Shown: positions 1-14,700 of the stretch, piece by piece
Position numbering within the stretch: position 1 is the first letter of the stretch
Layout of the letters: each line of letters starts with the position of its first letter
NCBI RefSeq assembly: GCF_028769735.1
Contig: NC_088171.1
Location: forward strand, 132,821,533-132,885,532
Length of the DNA stretch: 64,000 nucleotides
DNA from: Zonotrichia leucophrys gambelii
Lineage: Eukaryota > Chordata > Aves > Passeriformes > Passerellidae
Reading direction: 5' to 3'
Translations under genes and position numbers: made by a program
Notes under the pieces: generated by a model
Databases searched by the model: none
What the model was told of the DNA's origin: nothing
The model's input: only the letters and a program-made list of their open reading frames with translations

Positions 1-884
1 AAAAAAACCAACAACAAAACACCTGAACAAAAATGCACCCCTTTTTAGTCTTTACAATCATGTAGCAATGAGTTCCACAGCTGAACTATATATTTTGTTT
101 TACTTTTACTGATTGATCTCTCCTAAGCCCAATAAGACAGTGACCTGAGAGTCACTCTTACTCTCAGCTTTTGGTTAATCTCATCTTCCTCTTTCATCTG
201 AATATAAATCTAAACGTTTTTCCAATTTTAAAAGACTCCTCTTCAACTTTAACTGTATTTCCTTCTTGTCTCTTCAGTTTCAAAAATCTTGAGTTTTTCC
301 TGTTCAAAATTTTTTTCTGTATCCTCTTCAATCCGACTTCTACACTACTAAGCCTGGAAAATTGCATTTGAATTTCCCATGAGACTATTCTGACCACTGA
401 GGCACTGTATAAAAAAGAAGTGGCATTAATTCCTCTTCCAGATGTGCTTTCTCTGGGAAAAGCAAATTTTCACAAAGCTGCACCTTATTATTCTCTGCAG
501 AGCCAGCCTAGAATTCTCCATTTTTTGTGTGTGTGTGTGAAACCTACAGCACACAATGCTAAGACTGCAGCTTGTTTTAATGTTCCATTTCACTTCCTTA
601 CATCCATCTGCCATATATTTTTTCATCCTCTGAAACTTACTGAAACATGGGGTTTTTTGTCCTCTGCTTGTGCCTCTCCTTGTACACAGAACTCTGCTGT
701 GCAGCTGAGACTCCCAGATGCTACCAAGCTGCAAGCAGTACTAATAACTTCACATCCTGCCATCAGTCTTTTGAATTCACATGCAATGTGAATCAAATTT
801 TGTCACAGGTAGAACAGCACACTCGAATAAAGCCAGGTACCTACTGGAGGATGTTAAGTACAAATGCCAACATTTTTAACCAAT
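1..884. other. Upstream intergenic DNA, no gene seen
   Basis: This is AT-rich sequence upstream of the TRIQK promoter. A short + strand frame from 647 begins with a hydrophobic, signal-peptide-like stretch, but it runs straight into the CR1 element and shows no family resemblance, so it is not called a gene. No RNA gene or recognisable repeat is seen here apart from short homopolymers. Confidence 0.6.
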
Positions 885-1640
885 GGTTGGTACCGCGCCT
901 GGGCTGGGGCAAGTCGTGGTGTCAGCACAGGCTGGGGATGCTGAGAGCAGCCCTGCTGAGGAGGACTGGGGGTGCTGGTGAGTGATAAGGCTGGACATGA
1001 CCCAGCCACGGGCACTCACAGCCCAGGACGGCAATTGTCTCCTGGGCTGCACCCAAAGCTGCATGGGGAGCAGGGAGGGGATTCTGCCCCTCTGCTCTGC
1101 TCTGCTCTGCTCTGCTCTGCATTGGTAAGGTCCAACCTGGAGTCCCCAGCACAGGAAGGACACGGATCTGCTGGAGTAAGTCCAGAGGAGGTCACCAAGA
1201 TGATCAGAGGGATGGAGCACATCTCCTATGAGAAAAGGCTGAGAGAATTGGAATTGTTCTGGCTGGAGAAGAGAGGATTTCAGCGAGACCTAGTTGCAGC
1301 TTTCAGTACCTGAAGGGAGCCTACAAGAAAAATGGAGAGGGACATTTTACAAAAACAGGACAGGACAGGGGGAATGGGCTTCAAATGAAAAAGAAACAGA
1401 GTAGAGAGGGTTCGGATTAGATCATAGGAAAAGCTTCTTTACTGTGAGGGTGGTGAGGCACTGCAACAGGTTACCTGGAGGAGTTATAGATGCCCCATCC
1501 TTGGAAGTGCTTAAGGCCAGGTTGGAAGGAGCTCTGAACAACTTGATCTCATGGAAGGTGTCTCCACCCATGACAGAGGGGCTGGAACTGGGTGATCTTT
1601 AAGGTCCCTTCCAGCCCAAACCATTCTATGATTCGATGAT
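885..1640 (+). mobile_element. CR1 LINE 3' fragment (end of ORF2 plus 3' tail)
   Basis: This is a 5'-truncated CR1 retrotransposon in + orientation. It contains the degenerate C-terminal part of the ORF2 reverse transcriptase. Residues such as VTKMIRGMEHISYEKRLREL (about 1,190-1,250) match the conserved end of avian CR1 ORF2. Downstream come the usual runs 'gtgagggtggtgaggcactg' (1,444-1,463) and 'ctggaactgggtgatcttta' (1,582-1,601), then the terminal direct repeats 'attctatgattcgatgat' (1,623-1,640). Frame shifts and stops break the ORF, so the copy is inactive. Its 5' limit is set by similarity recalled from CR1 ORF2 and is uncertain by some tens of bases. It lies about 14 kb upstream of the TRIQK promoter and shows no link to it. 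Confidence 0.93.
1091..1120. repeat. (TCTGC)6 microsatellite inside the CR1
   Basis: There are six perfect tandem copies of TCTGC. CR1 ORF2 normally carries a 'ctctgctctg' stretch at this place, so the array most likely grew from that seed after insertion. The unit length of 5 shifts the ORF2 frame with each added copy. Confidence 0.95.
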
Positions 1641-4600
1641 TTTTCTCTCATTCTATCCCTCATTTTTACAATATCTTAGCTCTCCTTTCATGAAAGGATG
1701 AAGCTAAGATACTTTTCCTTCTTTTAAAATAGTTTTGCTGAGTACTAAACCACTTTTCATTCTTGCTGGAAGTTAAGGTCATTGTGACTGCTTGACTGGG
1801 GTTACCACCGAACTAGAGACTAAATTAGGGCATTCTGAGATGGTCATCATTCAGCTACTTATTTACATGCACACAATGAAATAAGTGTACTAATCTCAGA
1901 AACTCAAATTCTATCCAGGCACAGACTGAGAGTAATAAAATACAATAAATAAACTGGGGAAAGAAAGATGTAAATACAGGTGTGCGTGGGAATTTTCTGA
2001 CATTGAAAGGAAAAACACTGTCAAGAGAGACCCAGATCCTGTGGATATTGGTTTGAATAACTCAGACCCTCCGTGCAAAAATTTTTTCAGCATCTGAAGT
2101 TCTGGAACCAGAAATGTGTGAATTTTCAGTTGATTCTTCCTCTGTAAGAAGCCACCATAACTGAGCCATGAAAACTTATTAATCTCTGCAAAAATATGCT
2201 TGTAAGTAGAATAATACCATAAACATAGATGAATGCTCATTCATGCTGTACTTTTTGCAACAGACTTGCAAATCACTGCCAGATGATTAGCTTCCATGAG
2301 AGGGCTCATGTTTCTTATATAATTTAAGCAGCTCAAGGCCCGTGCATTATCTCAATCTAAAAGAAAAAACCCTCCATATACAGAGTTTTGTCTTATTCTG
2401 GAAAAACTCCCCCATGAAAGAACTGATGTGCTTCAAACACCCCACTAATGGTACAGTAAATTACATTTTCACATTTGGAACATTGTAATAGATTTCTCTA
2501 CAGAGTGATTTATCATGCAACAATTAGGAACCCTCGGGAATTGGATGACCATTTTAAATTTTATCAGCTTGTTTCAATAAACTGTTAATGTGACCCTAAT
2601 GTTTGGGAAGCACTTTAATATAATCAGATTTCAGTTGTTCAATCTACTGACATTAATGGCTACCTCATTAATCACAGGATTCTAACTGAGACCTCAGAGG
2701 CTGTGCTAAGTTCAGTGGACCAGTTTTTACAATAATAAAAACAACAGGCAATTTTCAACAGGGAAAAAATCTAACTGAAAAACATTGGGTTCTGTTATCC
2801 TCTTTGGGTTGACAGGATCATTTAATAATCCCTTACAGTGTGGAAAAAACATAATTTTTGTGTAGTTCATTTTTATTTGTAAAGTGGTCAATTAAAAATT
2901 GTAGTCATAAGAACTGAAATCTCCTGCTTTAAACAAATAGTGCAGCCTAAGAGGTAAAACACAGGAGGAAGACTATGTAACAGCCTGTGTATAAATGGCT
3001 CAGAATGCCTACCACATGTACCCAGGGACAGTGATATTTCTACCCTGCAAGCGCTTGTATCCTGCTGTGGCGGATCTCACCTTGCCAAACACACCACTAA
3101 TTACTAATAAAGCTTACCAATGTGTAAGATATCACCAGAATATCGCAGTGGCTTCCCTACCACCACCATCAAAATATCTTATTATCCTGAGCTGTTTAAT
3201 GGAAGACCATACCAAAGGCTTTGTATCAGATAGGGTGCTAGAATTTGTGTCTCAAGGTCTAGGGGAATTTTTATGACTGTTCTTATAAAGGTCTTGACAG
3301 TAGGTGTCCATTTGGAGTATGTTAGGAAACAAACAGAGATATTTCAGTGCAAACCCTGAAGAACGGTCTGGGAAAATGATGTGAGGAGATAAAGAAACAA
3401 TTTTTGAGAAATTAGAACTGCAGCAAAAATTACTAATATAATAAGGAACTGTAAACTCAATTCAATAGGACTTTCTCCCATTCTGCACAAGCAGGTTTAG
3501 CAGCTGATGACCTGCTTATCAGCCTTTGATGGACAAGCAGAATGGTGGAGACCTCCATCATCTCTGAAAGAAAACACTTTTCCTAATGAAGGGTCTTCTG
3601 GAAATGCAGGAACCAATAATTGCTCTTAAGTCTTAACACACAGTTAGAGAGTATCAAACAGCAGTAAGCACTGAAACAGTTAATTTTAGAAGCTGATTTT
3701 AATAGGTCCTGGTTTCTTTATTGAAAATGTAATCTATTTTTTGTATATGTACTTGATATGTTATTCCCTTGACAGTCAATACAGTTAATGTACACTTACT
3801 TGCCTTATTTGCTGAGTTAATCTGTCCAAAACAGGTCCATGGTTGCAAGCCAAAGAGGGTATGTACAGTATTGACATATTTATCTAACAGTTTGTTGGAG
3901 CTTCAATAAAATTGGTTTTACCAAGTTAGAGTGTCAGATCTTTAAGACATTAGCAAGAATCGTGCATTTTGATTCCTACATTGCTTAGTAAGGAAGTTAA
4001 CAAAGACCACTAAATTAAGTCTATTTTTCTAATACACTTGAAATAGGAAAATATTACTTCAGTCTTATCAGGTAGATGTGTTCAGAGGAGGAAATGTTAT
4101 CAGCACTTTGAATAAACTGGAAGACACCAGCACAAGGCCATACAACAGAGGTAATTGTTCATACAGCACCCAAGAAAGAGATCTAACAATTCACAGATAC
4201 ATTTTCAAGGTCAGTGGAAAAAAAAAAAAAAGGAACAATAAAAATCCCTGGATCACTAAGTCCTGGATATCCAAGAACCACACCAGGTCCTTTTCTTAAT
4301 GCCTGTCTTTAAAAGGGCCAGATTTCTTGTTATAAATTCTTTCATTGAAAGTTACTCCAGTCCTTCCACTCTCAAATGGTTAGAAATCTTAGTAAAAAAA
4401 TAGAAGTTATCTATGGTAAATTTTAGCATTGTATTACTCTTCCATAAAAGTACTACCATACTCCTTTTCCTATTTGACTAGCTTTATCATCTGGCTTAAA
4501 TGTTTTCCTACCAGCCATTCCCATTTCCTGGACATATATTCTACCAAACTTCAAGTCTTCTATTCCACTGCCATAAAAAATATATCTTATTTACATGAGT

Positions 4601-7600
4601 ATCCAAAGCTTTTCCTTGTCTCTTCCATATTCGCCCAATTCTTCTAGAACACAGCTGATGAATCTTGCAGAAGAGTGTCTTCAGAAGAGAACTCAAAATT
4701 GGTATGCAGGGGGCTATGACAAATATATAATGGTATATTTGTAATCAGAATAGAAGAGAGGGCTCTGATTAAAGACTGAGAGCTGCTGTTCTGAACTAGC
4801 TAGACAAACATAGGTGTGGATATAGGAAAAATTTATGAGGACAACAATTAGAGAAAGAAAATTTATGAGGCAAGCTATTGTATGGCAAGTTCTCAAAATC
4901 TTCTAGTTCTGTATAGATTTTTTTACTTATTGGGGAAAAAAGTCCTATTAAAAAAAACTCTCATAATTTAAAAGGGACAATGTGTGAGAGCTGGGATTAG
5001 TGAGGGCAGAAGTAATGCTGTAATGGCCAGCATCAGAAGTTTGAAAGTTTCTTTAATACCACTTATCTATAATATGCAAGTGCAGGGACAAAATGGAGAG
5101 AAGAATTTAATGGAGGTGACTGGGGAGACGAAAAAGAACTAGCAGAGAACATAGCACAATGAAGAAATAGATCAGAATGAAGATACAGGAAAATGAATGG
5201 CCCTACAAGATTTGGAGAGATAAGTAATTTCAGTTTTGACTGAAATCCTTTTTAAAAAATTCAAGCCATAATCTGTTAGTAATTATGTATGTGGCCCTGG
5301 CTGATGGTCCAGAGCAGGAGTTACCTGATACACAGCTTTAGTGGGAAATGTGACATTTTTAGTACATGTTATCAGCAGTGATCCATCAAAGCATAATATG
5401 TAAGATTACCCACTGGAACCCAGTAATTTGGCTTCAAGTGTTTTTATTTATAGTTTGTGCAGATGCAGACGAAGCAGTGAAGCTAGGCTGGCATTGGAAG
5501 GTTTCAAAAAAAAAAAAAGCACCTTCCTTCTGGATTGTGCTTTGAGATAGAGGTGATACTGTCAGTTGAACATCTCATGTTGAACAGCTATTGTAAGCTT
5601 TAAAGGCACATTTAACTCCAGGACACAGATCTGGGTGTTTGTTCTGTGTTTTGAGAGAGAGGGAGTATAGTAAGTGTTGGGGTTTCAAAAGAGGATGGTA
5701 TTGCTTGTATTTAATTTATTTTGCTCTTTCTCACTGCTGTTTGGGAAGGAATGGCTTTGAACTCTTAATTGTATATTTTGTTTTTATCAGAGCACAGACC
5801 CATCCTGTCCTTTCCCACTCCCCCTCCTTTTCTCCTGTAGTCCTCACTTTACTGCTTTCTTCCTTCTCTCTTGCCTTTCATCTCCCACCCTGACAATAAA
5901 CAGTCTGGAGCTGAATCCAGAGAGCAGAAATAACTCTGATTCCCTCCCCATCCAATACAGATCCCAATAAAACTTTGAAATGGCATCCGGATCTTTGCTG
6001 TGGGGAATGGGGTCTGTCTCTAGCAAAAAAGAAAGCACACACTACAGTTTGTCAAGGAGGGGGATTTTCCTCAAGCAATCTTCCTCACTAAAGAAAGTGC
6101 TGGCTCCCACATTAGCAGGAATGTTTTTGTTTGAGCAAATGAGCACTAGGAATGGAAGCAGCAACCTGGGAAGAGGTGGAGCTTGTGCAGAAAGGATGAT
6201 GAAGACGCTAAGGATTAAGAGCCTGGATGCCTCTTGATGCACCAGGTATTTATGTCAGTAATTCTCATTAGATTTAATGTGAATAACAGTCACAAATCCC
6301 CCGAGGACTGAGAGAAGAACAGATTTCTTAATGTTTCCATGAGGAATACTTTGAAACCTTCATAAAACATTCATATTTGATGGAAAGGAAAACCTACTTT
6401 ACATAAAACATGTTTACCACTATTATACAATCAGCAGTTGGTATTTTATTTACTTGAGTATAATGTATAACATACTTGCATGGTTATTATATATTATCAA
6501 GCTAAGACTGCTTTACTTTGTATTATTGTTTTGTTTAGGTAACATTAACAGTTCATTCTACTGTAACCTCAAAACAGCATTTTAAGAAAGGCAGAATGAA
6601 CCCAAGTTTACAGAACAGTTTCTTCTTCTTTCTCTAAGACCCTATTTCTGAATGTGGTTCAAAAGAAGACACAGAACAGATGAGTTTGAAGCAATTGCTG
6701 TTCAAGTTTTATTTTACTGCCTTAAAAAAACCTCAGAGTTAGTTTGGTGTCCTTTGTTGTTGGCACTGAATAAATGCAGGAGATTTTCAGAGGACTAGTT
6801 TGTCAACTACAAAGGTGTGTCACAGGACACCTGATATGCCCTAAGGTACTTCACTTGGCTGCTTCCAAAGGCAAAAAGTCCAGCAGGCTCTGTGCCTTAT
6901 ATGACTGTCCTGGGGGCAGGCTCTTAACACACCACAGCAAGCAAAATAGCATTAGATGCCTAAATTCAGGCATCTCAATCCCATCTTTAAAACATTTGAT
7001 GCTTCCAGAATACATCCAGGGACATTTTGCTTGTGACTGCACACCCTCAATGTCCTTTGGCTACAGAGTAGCACAAGACATTCATAAAACAACGCACACA
7101 GCTACTTAAAATACTCCAGGATGCACATACACTGGTACTGAAATTAACACAGAGAATTCTGAGGAGAGCAAGAAAAGCAAGCTGTGCTCCATAAAAACCT
7201 TTCTCTGTCCCAATGTAATCACCTTTCCACAGTATTCCAAGCCAAATTCATGAGCACCTTTTGTTGATGAAATTTACTTATCATAGTTTATTTTTAAGTC
7301 ATGTGTGTACATTTTAGAAATTGAGGATATAATGTGTTCAAGTTCCTGTGCAGCTGGGTAAGTACAGGTGTGTGATCCCAATGTTTTATATACCTTCTAA
7401 TGGTTGCCAGCATTGCAACCATTGTGAAAATAAGAGTAGTACACATTTAAAGCTCACATATCATGAGTAAAATCTGCAACACTTCTTCAGGAAATGTTAA
7501 AATGTTCAACATCCATGTTCTCAACAAGTAAATAACACATTATAGGGCTACATTATGACCAGATTATATCTATTAGTTACTGCTGTGCACCATGTAAATC

Positions 7601-10600
7601 TCCAGATTCCCCTGGGAAATGAGAAAAATCATTTCAGACTTCAATAACTAACAATCAGTTATTGCTCTGGGCAATAATAAAGCTGAATGCAATTACCTAA
7701 AGTGAAGTTAGCAGTGTAACAAATGAAATACAGATTTCTTTCTCTCCTAAAATAAATGTAGCATCTCCTCATCACACACTACTGCATGGTATAATAGGGT
7801 CTTCTAAACAGTGTTTTGTCTGAACAGCCTACTTGAGATTTGAAATATATGTGATTAAAACTTATATAAAAAGTTACTTTTTATTATATCACCTGCATGA
7901 TCACTTAGGGTTAGAAAAAGATTTTTCAGATTCAGGCTATGAATCTGAAAATGTAAAGCACTCATTCCAGAAAAACAGATTTTAAAAAAAAGATTATCTG
8001 CTCCCAGCAGTACACCTCTTTCCATAGTAAAGACAATTTACCCCAAAAGGGAAATAGAAAATTTCTGTTCATAAAATGGCTTTGATCAGATTTTTCTCAA
8101 AACATGTTAAAGCTGTAAATGCAGCATTTCAGTCTTCATACTTATTCTACTTCCTGTCACATTAATTTATTATTTATTCTGTTAACATCAAAATGTTCAG
8201 TCTGTTAAGAAGGAAAAATTTTTTATTTTAAACTGATTTTTAAAAGAAATGCTTGAAAACTGAAGTCCCTAGAAGCTAGAACTTTTCTTAACTTAGTATG
8301 AGATTGTGTAATATAAAACATATACATAAATGTTTGCAGGATGAAAAATTTTGCATATAACTCAGGAATTAATATTTCAATAAGAATGAAAATATTTGAT
8401 ACTGGATGAAAGAATAATAGGTACAAAAATAATCATAATTAAGAATAATAGTGTTTTCAGCTATACTACCTTTCACCTTATTATGTAGAGTAAGTATTAA
8501 TTCTCCATGCTGAATTACTGCTAATTAATTATCTGCATGTACTTTCTCTTTGTCACTATAGAATTCAATTATCCTGGAAAAGGTCTCACAGTAGAAAGTT
8601 AATCCTAATTCCAGATCTTTTGAAAAACCAGTTTTTTATTTATAAATACAGATTGGGTTTGAACCATGAATTTTCTAGTTATTTTCAGCTACTCAAGAAT
8701 TTTTTTACACCTGATGTTTAAGAAATAGCTTCTTATTATGCAATGGGGTGTTTTTTCGTATTTTATCCTACACTGGTGTTGACATCTTTTTACAGCTCCT
8801 TGAAAGCTAATGACCCCCTTTGAAATGACCCACTTTTTAGTTGTTGGACACTAGCTCATAGTGTTATACAAAGTTCATTTTTAGACATTTTTAGGCAAAA
8901 AATATCTTTCTTGTTGTATTTTTATATAAGGCATAATTCAACATCTCATTAGTACTATCAGTATTAGTAATGATATATTTACAAAATGTGTTGAAGTAAT
9001 TCCAGTCAGATCTGGCTGCCCTTCATTTTGGTACATGTTTTATTTGAATAAAGATATTGAAAAGATGGCTCACTTCGGCTGTACTAATCTTGGATATTCT
9101 TCTGAGGTAATTTTAGCTTACATTTTGATCATTCTGATTTATATCATATTAAAAAAATAAAATCCATGCAGCTATTAAAGCAAGGCAGCATCAAGAAGAG
9201 CCTCAATATATAGCAGATAGGGTAAAACGTTGCAGTGCAAAGCTGCATCACTTTGGTTCAGTATTGTCTCAGATAACTGGAACAGTGCTTGGCCATTATT
9301 TGTAAGGTTTGAGAAATTCCAGCTTCTTGTTGCTCTAATCTTGTTCAACCACTGCAAAGCAAGGAGGAGAACAGGGATGCTCTCCACGAATGCTGTCTAT
9401 GACTCTACTGTTAAGATTCAGTGTCTGAACTCTGGGTTTGATAACATTTAGACACAGGGAAGAATGACACCCACAAAGCCACATCTCAGTAAAGGGGAAT
9501 TCAGGACCTCATCACCTTACATCTTTGGACTCGTGGCCAGCCAGGAAACACGGGTTGTCTCTTTAGTGGTTTGAAGTGCTGACAGAAAAAGCATCCACAT
9601 TATTCTTGAATTCAGGCTGTGTAAAAATCCCATCTGTTTTCCCTCACAGGTGATGCCAGGATCTTTCTAGGAAGGATCCTTCTGTCTTGTGTCAATCATT
9701 ACCAAAGGGAAAAGGTGTTGGGATGGGCAGCCTTGCCAGGAACAGCATGCCAGACACACAGCGAGTGAGCTGGTGCCTGCATGGCTGAAGAGCTCTTGCC
9801 ACCACTTCTGCTGTCATCCCTCCCAACCACGGAAAAAGACCAGCAGCAAAAATGGCAAAGAGGACACTCCTGAAGCTGCTCTCACAGTTCAGTGGCCTGT
9901 AGTCACAGCACAAGCCATAAGCAGGCAGAGGCTGCCAAGCTAAAAGACCTGATTTCTAATTGTGAATTTTGTTATTAGACTTTTTTACAGAATTTTGTCA
10001 GTCCACTTGTGTTTGTGGGAAGAAATGGTGAAGGGTGACTTTTCTAGTAACAAATCAATAGAGCACACATTAAAGATATTAAGAAACAGTGAACCCAAAA
10101 AATAGCTATTATTGAAGACACGCTTTAATAAGGTTTTTCTGGGAATGACAGTGAGCCACAGAGGCTTTAAGGTTTTTGCCAAAGCTCCAGGAAGAGAAAC
10201 TCATTTTTTATCAAAAAATGAGAACAAAAATATTGGTCAATGGCAAATAACATTGGGGATGGAATTAAAAGAGTGTTAAGAATCCACTGCTGGTCTGGAA
10301 TCATTAAATCACTTTTAAATGAAGCCAAACAAAAAATTACAAGTGATACTTGGAAAGATGGAAAGCTTTATTCCAAAAACTAATGTTTTGAAACTATTAT
10401 GGTCACTGCTTCCAAATGATTCAATGCAGTTTGCCAACACAAAGCTTTGACAAAGCACATGCTTACTTGTTGGATAAGAAAGTAACTTCCAGGATTAATG
10501 ACATGCTTTAATTCTGAATTTGTCACTGATGGGATAGTTTTTTTAATAAATCATGCATTCCTATCATCTGTGTTTTGGAAAGCATTTTGATAAATTAGGC

Positions 10601-11590
10601 AGACTGCAGCAGATACCTGTAAAAATTATGTGAGAGCTGATGGAAACTCCTAGTGATAAGAAATCTTAGCAAAACTTCCCAAATCTCAATTTATTAAAAG
10701 TAATGTTAGTCTGTGGTCTGATTACAGTATATAAACACCTTCCAGTGAAAAGATGCTGAAGACTTCTCTGACAGATAAAAACAGAAGAACATTCACTTCT
10801 GATGTACACTATGAATCTGGAGAATGCAGACACCATTGAACTTATGTCTTTGACAAACTAAACTTTCTCTGGAACACACGTCAGGAAGAGTGAGAAAAAA
10901 CTCTGTAGGAACCATACTTACTTTGGTCTGTATATGTAATAATTTAATTGAATAATTTTGTCAACTGTCCATAAAATTTATTGATTATATAAAAGGTTAA
11001 AACTGTCCACATTAAACAAATGTTAAGAGAAAAGAAATACTTCCAAGTAGCCTTAACTGTACCAGCCTAATAATTTGGGACTATCATGCAATTTGGAGAG
11101 TATGGATCTCAAAATATATTACAAATAATTTATAAAATTGTATTTAGATTTTTGTTTTCTAGATGACGAGACTAATATTTGGAGGCAGTTCATTTCTTAG
11201 GTTAATTCTGCAATTGAAAAATCCACATTCATTCTCGGAAGCCAAGCTTTTTATTTGATCCTATATTAGATAGCTATTATTCTGATATTTAGCAGGTTAG
11301 CTTTTTTAAATAAAATGAATCAAACTAGTGTCACAGTAACTTTCAACACATGCTGTTTCCCCCAATATGAAATACATAATTGTAATTATCTAAATAAATC
11401 AGCAAATAAGAAAATCTTCTTCCACAACAGAGATGATATGGGTTCAGGTATAACAACTATGTGTTACGTAGGTAATTCTATGTGTTATGTAGCATAACAT
11501 TTGCAAGCAGAAATTGTAGCAGAAAAAGATTTTATTATAATGCTATCAATCTTCAGTTGGAATCAGGACATACATATATAGATATGTGGG
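1641..11590. other. Intergenic DNA, no gene seen
   Basis: This is about 10 kb of AT-rich sequence with frequent stops in all frames and no ORF with protein-like content. It holds a few homopolymers (A13 near 4,219, A12 near 5,507) and no recognisable LINE, LTR or RNA gene. Part of it (about 2,440-2,700) is rich in TAAT/ATTA cores and may be an old regulatory element, but that rests on composition only. Confidence 0.6.
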
Positions 11591-11591
11591 G

Positions 11592-11710
11592 ATGTTTATT
11601 TATTTATTTATTTATCTATTTATTTATTTACTTATTTACATAAATATATTTATATCTGTTTTATATATTTATTTATTATACATATGTTTATTATATACAT
11701 TTATATGTAT
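11592..11710. repeat. (TTTA)n low-complexity tract
   Basis: Tandem TTTA units run from about 11,595 to 11,640, with single-base interruptions (TCTA, CTTA). A looser TA/TTTA-rich stretch then continues to about 11,710. This is a simple repeat with no coding content. Confidence 0.9.
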
Positions 11711-14700
11711 AAATCCCATATATGATTTTTTTGAGGTAAGTGGGGATGTCTAAGCATCCAAATTTGCTTCATAAGAAGAGAAAATCTCTATCATATAGAG
11801 AGATGTGTTCATATTGTAGAATACAAATAAGGAGTTTTTCCTTTTTTATTCTTCAAGGTTCCCAAACAAATCACAGCTTACTTCTGTCTTGTAATAGGGC
11901 CTGTTCCAAAGACCTTTGACGCTTCCTATTGACTCAACAGGCTTTGGATCTGGCCCTAAAGTAGTAAAACCTTTGTGGAATGTTTATAGATAACCACTTA
12001 GTCCATGCCAGCTTAAGGAAAGCAAAAGGAAATAATTTAAATGCATCTTCCAGTGACATAAGTCTCATGAAGAATTAACTAGGATAAGCACTTACTCTAG
12101 CTGGTGCACTGTCGATTTGAACAATGCAGACAAAAATAATAATTAAAACATAGCTTCATGCTGAGATGAAACTTTCAAGAGTGTCTACTGTGTTAAGCTT
12201 ATGATTTTTTCTGGTTTTGTATTTGCAAGCATAATTATGTCCCAGAGGCAACAGGAGCTAGAGCTTGTCAGTCCCCATTTCCCCCTCCGATAGGAGATTA
12301 ATTTCTTTACACAGAAATCCAAAAATTGATGCCAGAACAATAATAATAATAATGTAAACAAATCTTTTATTCTTTTAATCTGGAATGCATAATTTAATGG
12401 CATAGTTGTATAAATAATGAAAACATCACATCTACTTTAGACAACTAAGGGTAAACTAAAGGTAACATTTAATGTAGTATTGATTGACCGCATCAACCAA
12501 ACAACGGCAGACATCTGTATGGATGACAGCATTTAGGAAAATGCTACCAAGTCTATCAATACAGATTAAGTAGGGGTGGGATGGAGCAGACTTGATGGCT
12601 CAGAGTCCTGGTAATGGAATACGAAGCCTTTCACCTCCAGCATGCTGACTTGACCAGCCTAGGTCAGTCTGTCACTGAAAGTCATTACCATCAGATGGTC
12701 CAGTGAAATGGGTTTGTCCTAATGACAGCCTGCCTGTGTCACAAAGTGCACCATCTATCATGACTGACATCATGTTGAGATTTTCAGCTGGAAGGCTGGA
12801 AGGAGAGAGGATGGGCTCCACAACCCTCCTATCCTTGCAGGAACCATGGGTAAGGACAGTTGTCTGGGGCTGTGCTGCAGGGATTTTAGGAATGCCTGAT
12901 TTTAGGGATAGCGGTGTCAAGCATGATAGGAGTAGGCACAGCACACCAGCAGCATGAAGTTACAGTAGCTCTCTTTTGGATAGATTTGAGAGAAGCAGTG
13001 ACACGTGAGGAAAGCAAAACAGGGGTATTAAAAAAACCCAAACAAACAAAGAAAAAAGTAGCAGAATTCAGAATTCTTTATTAGGCAGAGGTGAGAAATG
13101 ACATACAAAAGCTAAGTGAAAACAAGATAGGAAGAAAGGATTTGAAAATGAAGGCATAGAGTGTACAGAGCCAGCATAGGGAGACATTGGAGAGATGCAA
13201 AGTAAGGAATTACATGGATAATGGGATGAGCTAAGGTGATTATTTCTTTAAGTAGCAGTTCTGGTTGGATATGAGATGAAGACTGTATCTGCCAAAGACA
13301 CCAGAAATGACATTGTTAGGAAGTGACAGGAGCAGGAAGAGAGTTTTAGCTTTGTGGTTAGATGGGGAATACTGTACCTTGTAGAAGGTCTGAAGTAAGG
13401 TATTAGCTGAAAGTTTCAATGTTAGACTGAATAGTAGCCCAAATCAAATAGCTGTTTTATTGGCAATACTGGCTACACTTCAGTATAAGTGATGGGGGAA
13501 AAACTCTTATTTGGTGATAGCAAAATTAATAGAACAAAAATAATTAAGAACATTGCTTCCCACCTTTGAACTTAACCTGGTGTTTAGACATACAATAGGA
13601 AACATCAGGTTAGACAGTAGACAAGTTGTTGCACTTCAGGGAGATAGCTTCCTGTATGTTAATTTAATCTGTGTTGACAACTTGGAACAAAGATGTTGAG
13701 CTTCATTTCCCAACCTTTTACCTAAACTAACTAAACTCTAAAAGCTCAGGAATGGCTTCTTGGAGCTTTGCAAAAAATAAATAAAAAAGGAAACCTGTTT
13801 TCAATGGGTTCAACTATGCTTCTGTTAAGAAAAGTTTCACAAATTAGAAACTTATAAATCACTGCATATGATGAGGACAAAAAGGGACAGATTCTTGTCA
13901 AATTGTCAGAAGAAGCCAAAGATCTTATGAAAGAATGAAAACAGGAGGAAAACCAGGAGAAGGCAGTAACTGAAAACAACGGCTGATATATTTCCTTTAA
14001 AAATTGTGAGATAAAACTATGTAATTTAAAAATACATTTGGAGTTTTACACTAATCTGATTCAGGGGTATGGCAGCAAACTGATGGGTGTGGCAAGATCA
14101 TCAAAAAATCCTCTCTGATTCACATCCATTGCAGTTACAGTCACATAATAGTAATGGTATTTCTATTACTACCTGTGAGAAACAGATTAAAAATATCCTA
14201 GGACACATATACTCCACCCAGGCTGCTTCTAATCCCACAAAACACAGCAAGCTTGTAAGTAGCACTTCATTGTCTAAACATCACTGCCTTTCTAACCGTT
14301 CCATTCTGACCGGTGTGAATCAGAATTTTTTTCTTGCAGAAAAATATCGCAGTGGGAAACAAACAATTTTCCCATAAAATGAGGATTAAGAATAAAGACA
14401 TGAAAAAGTGAAACTAAAACGATGAAAATGTCTCAGTGCTTATAGAGCTCTTTTTCATGAAGTCATAATTCCTTATGGCTTTTTTACAGATTAAGTATTG
14501 AGGCTGCTGGGCATACACAGTTTATTACTTAGAAGAACAATTGAGTAGTGAAATGAATATTGTGATTAGGTCAAAGTAGGTGAAACTGAACTAGAACCAG
14601 ATGTATTTTGCTACTAAGACTCGCATGGACAAAGTCCTCAGCAGTGGTTCAGATAATACAAAATAATGTACCCAAGAACACTAATCCTGATATTTCTTCA

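Noticed and set aside
647..985. ORF beginning with a signal-peptide-like MGFFVLCLCLSLYTELCCA stretch
   Set aside because: It lacks a recognisable mature domain and runs into the CR1 element. No splice structure or promoter supports it, so it is probably chance hydrophobicity.
972..1313. Possible host gene at 972-1,313 on the + strand
   Set aside because: The C-terminal half is plainly CR1 ORF2 and the N-terminal half is its frame-shifted continuation, so it is annotated as the mobile element.
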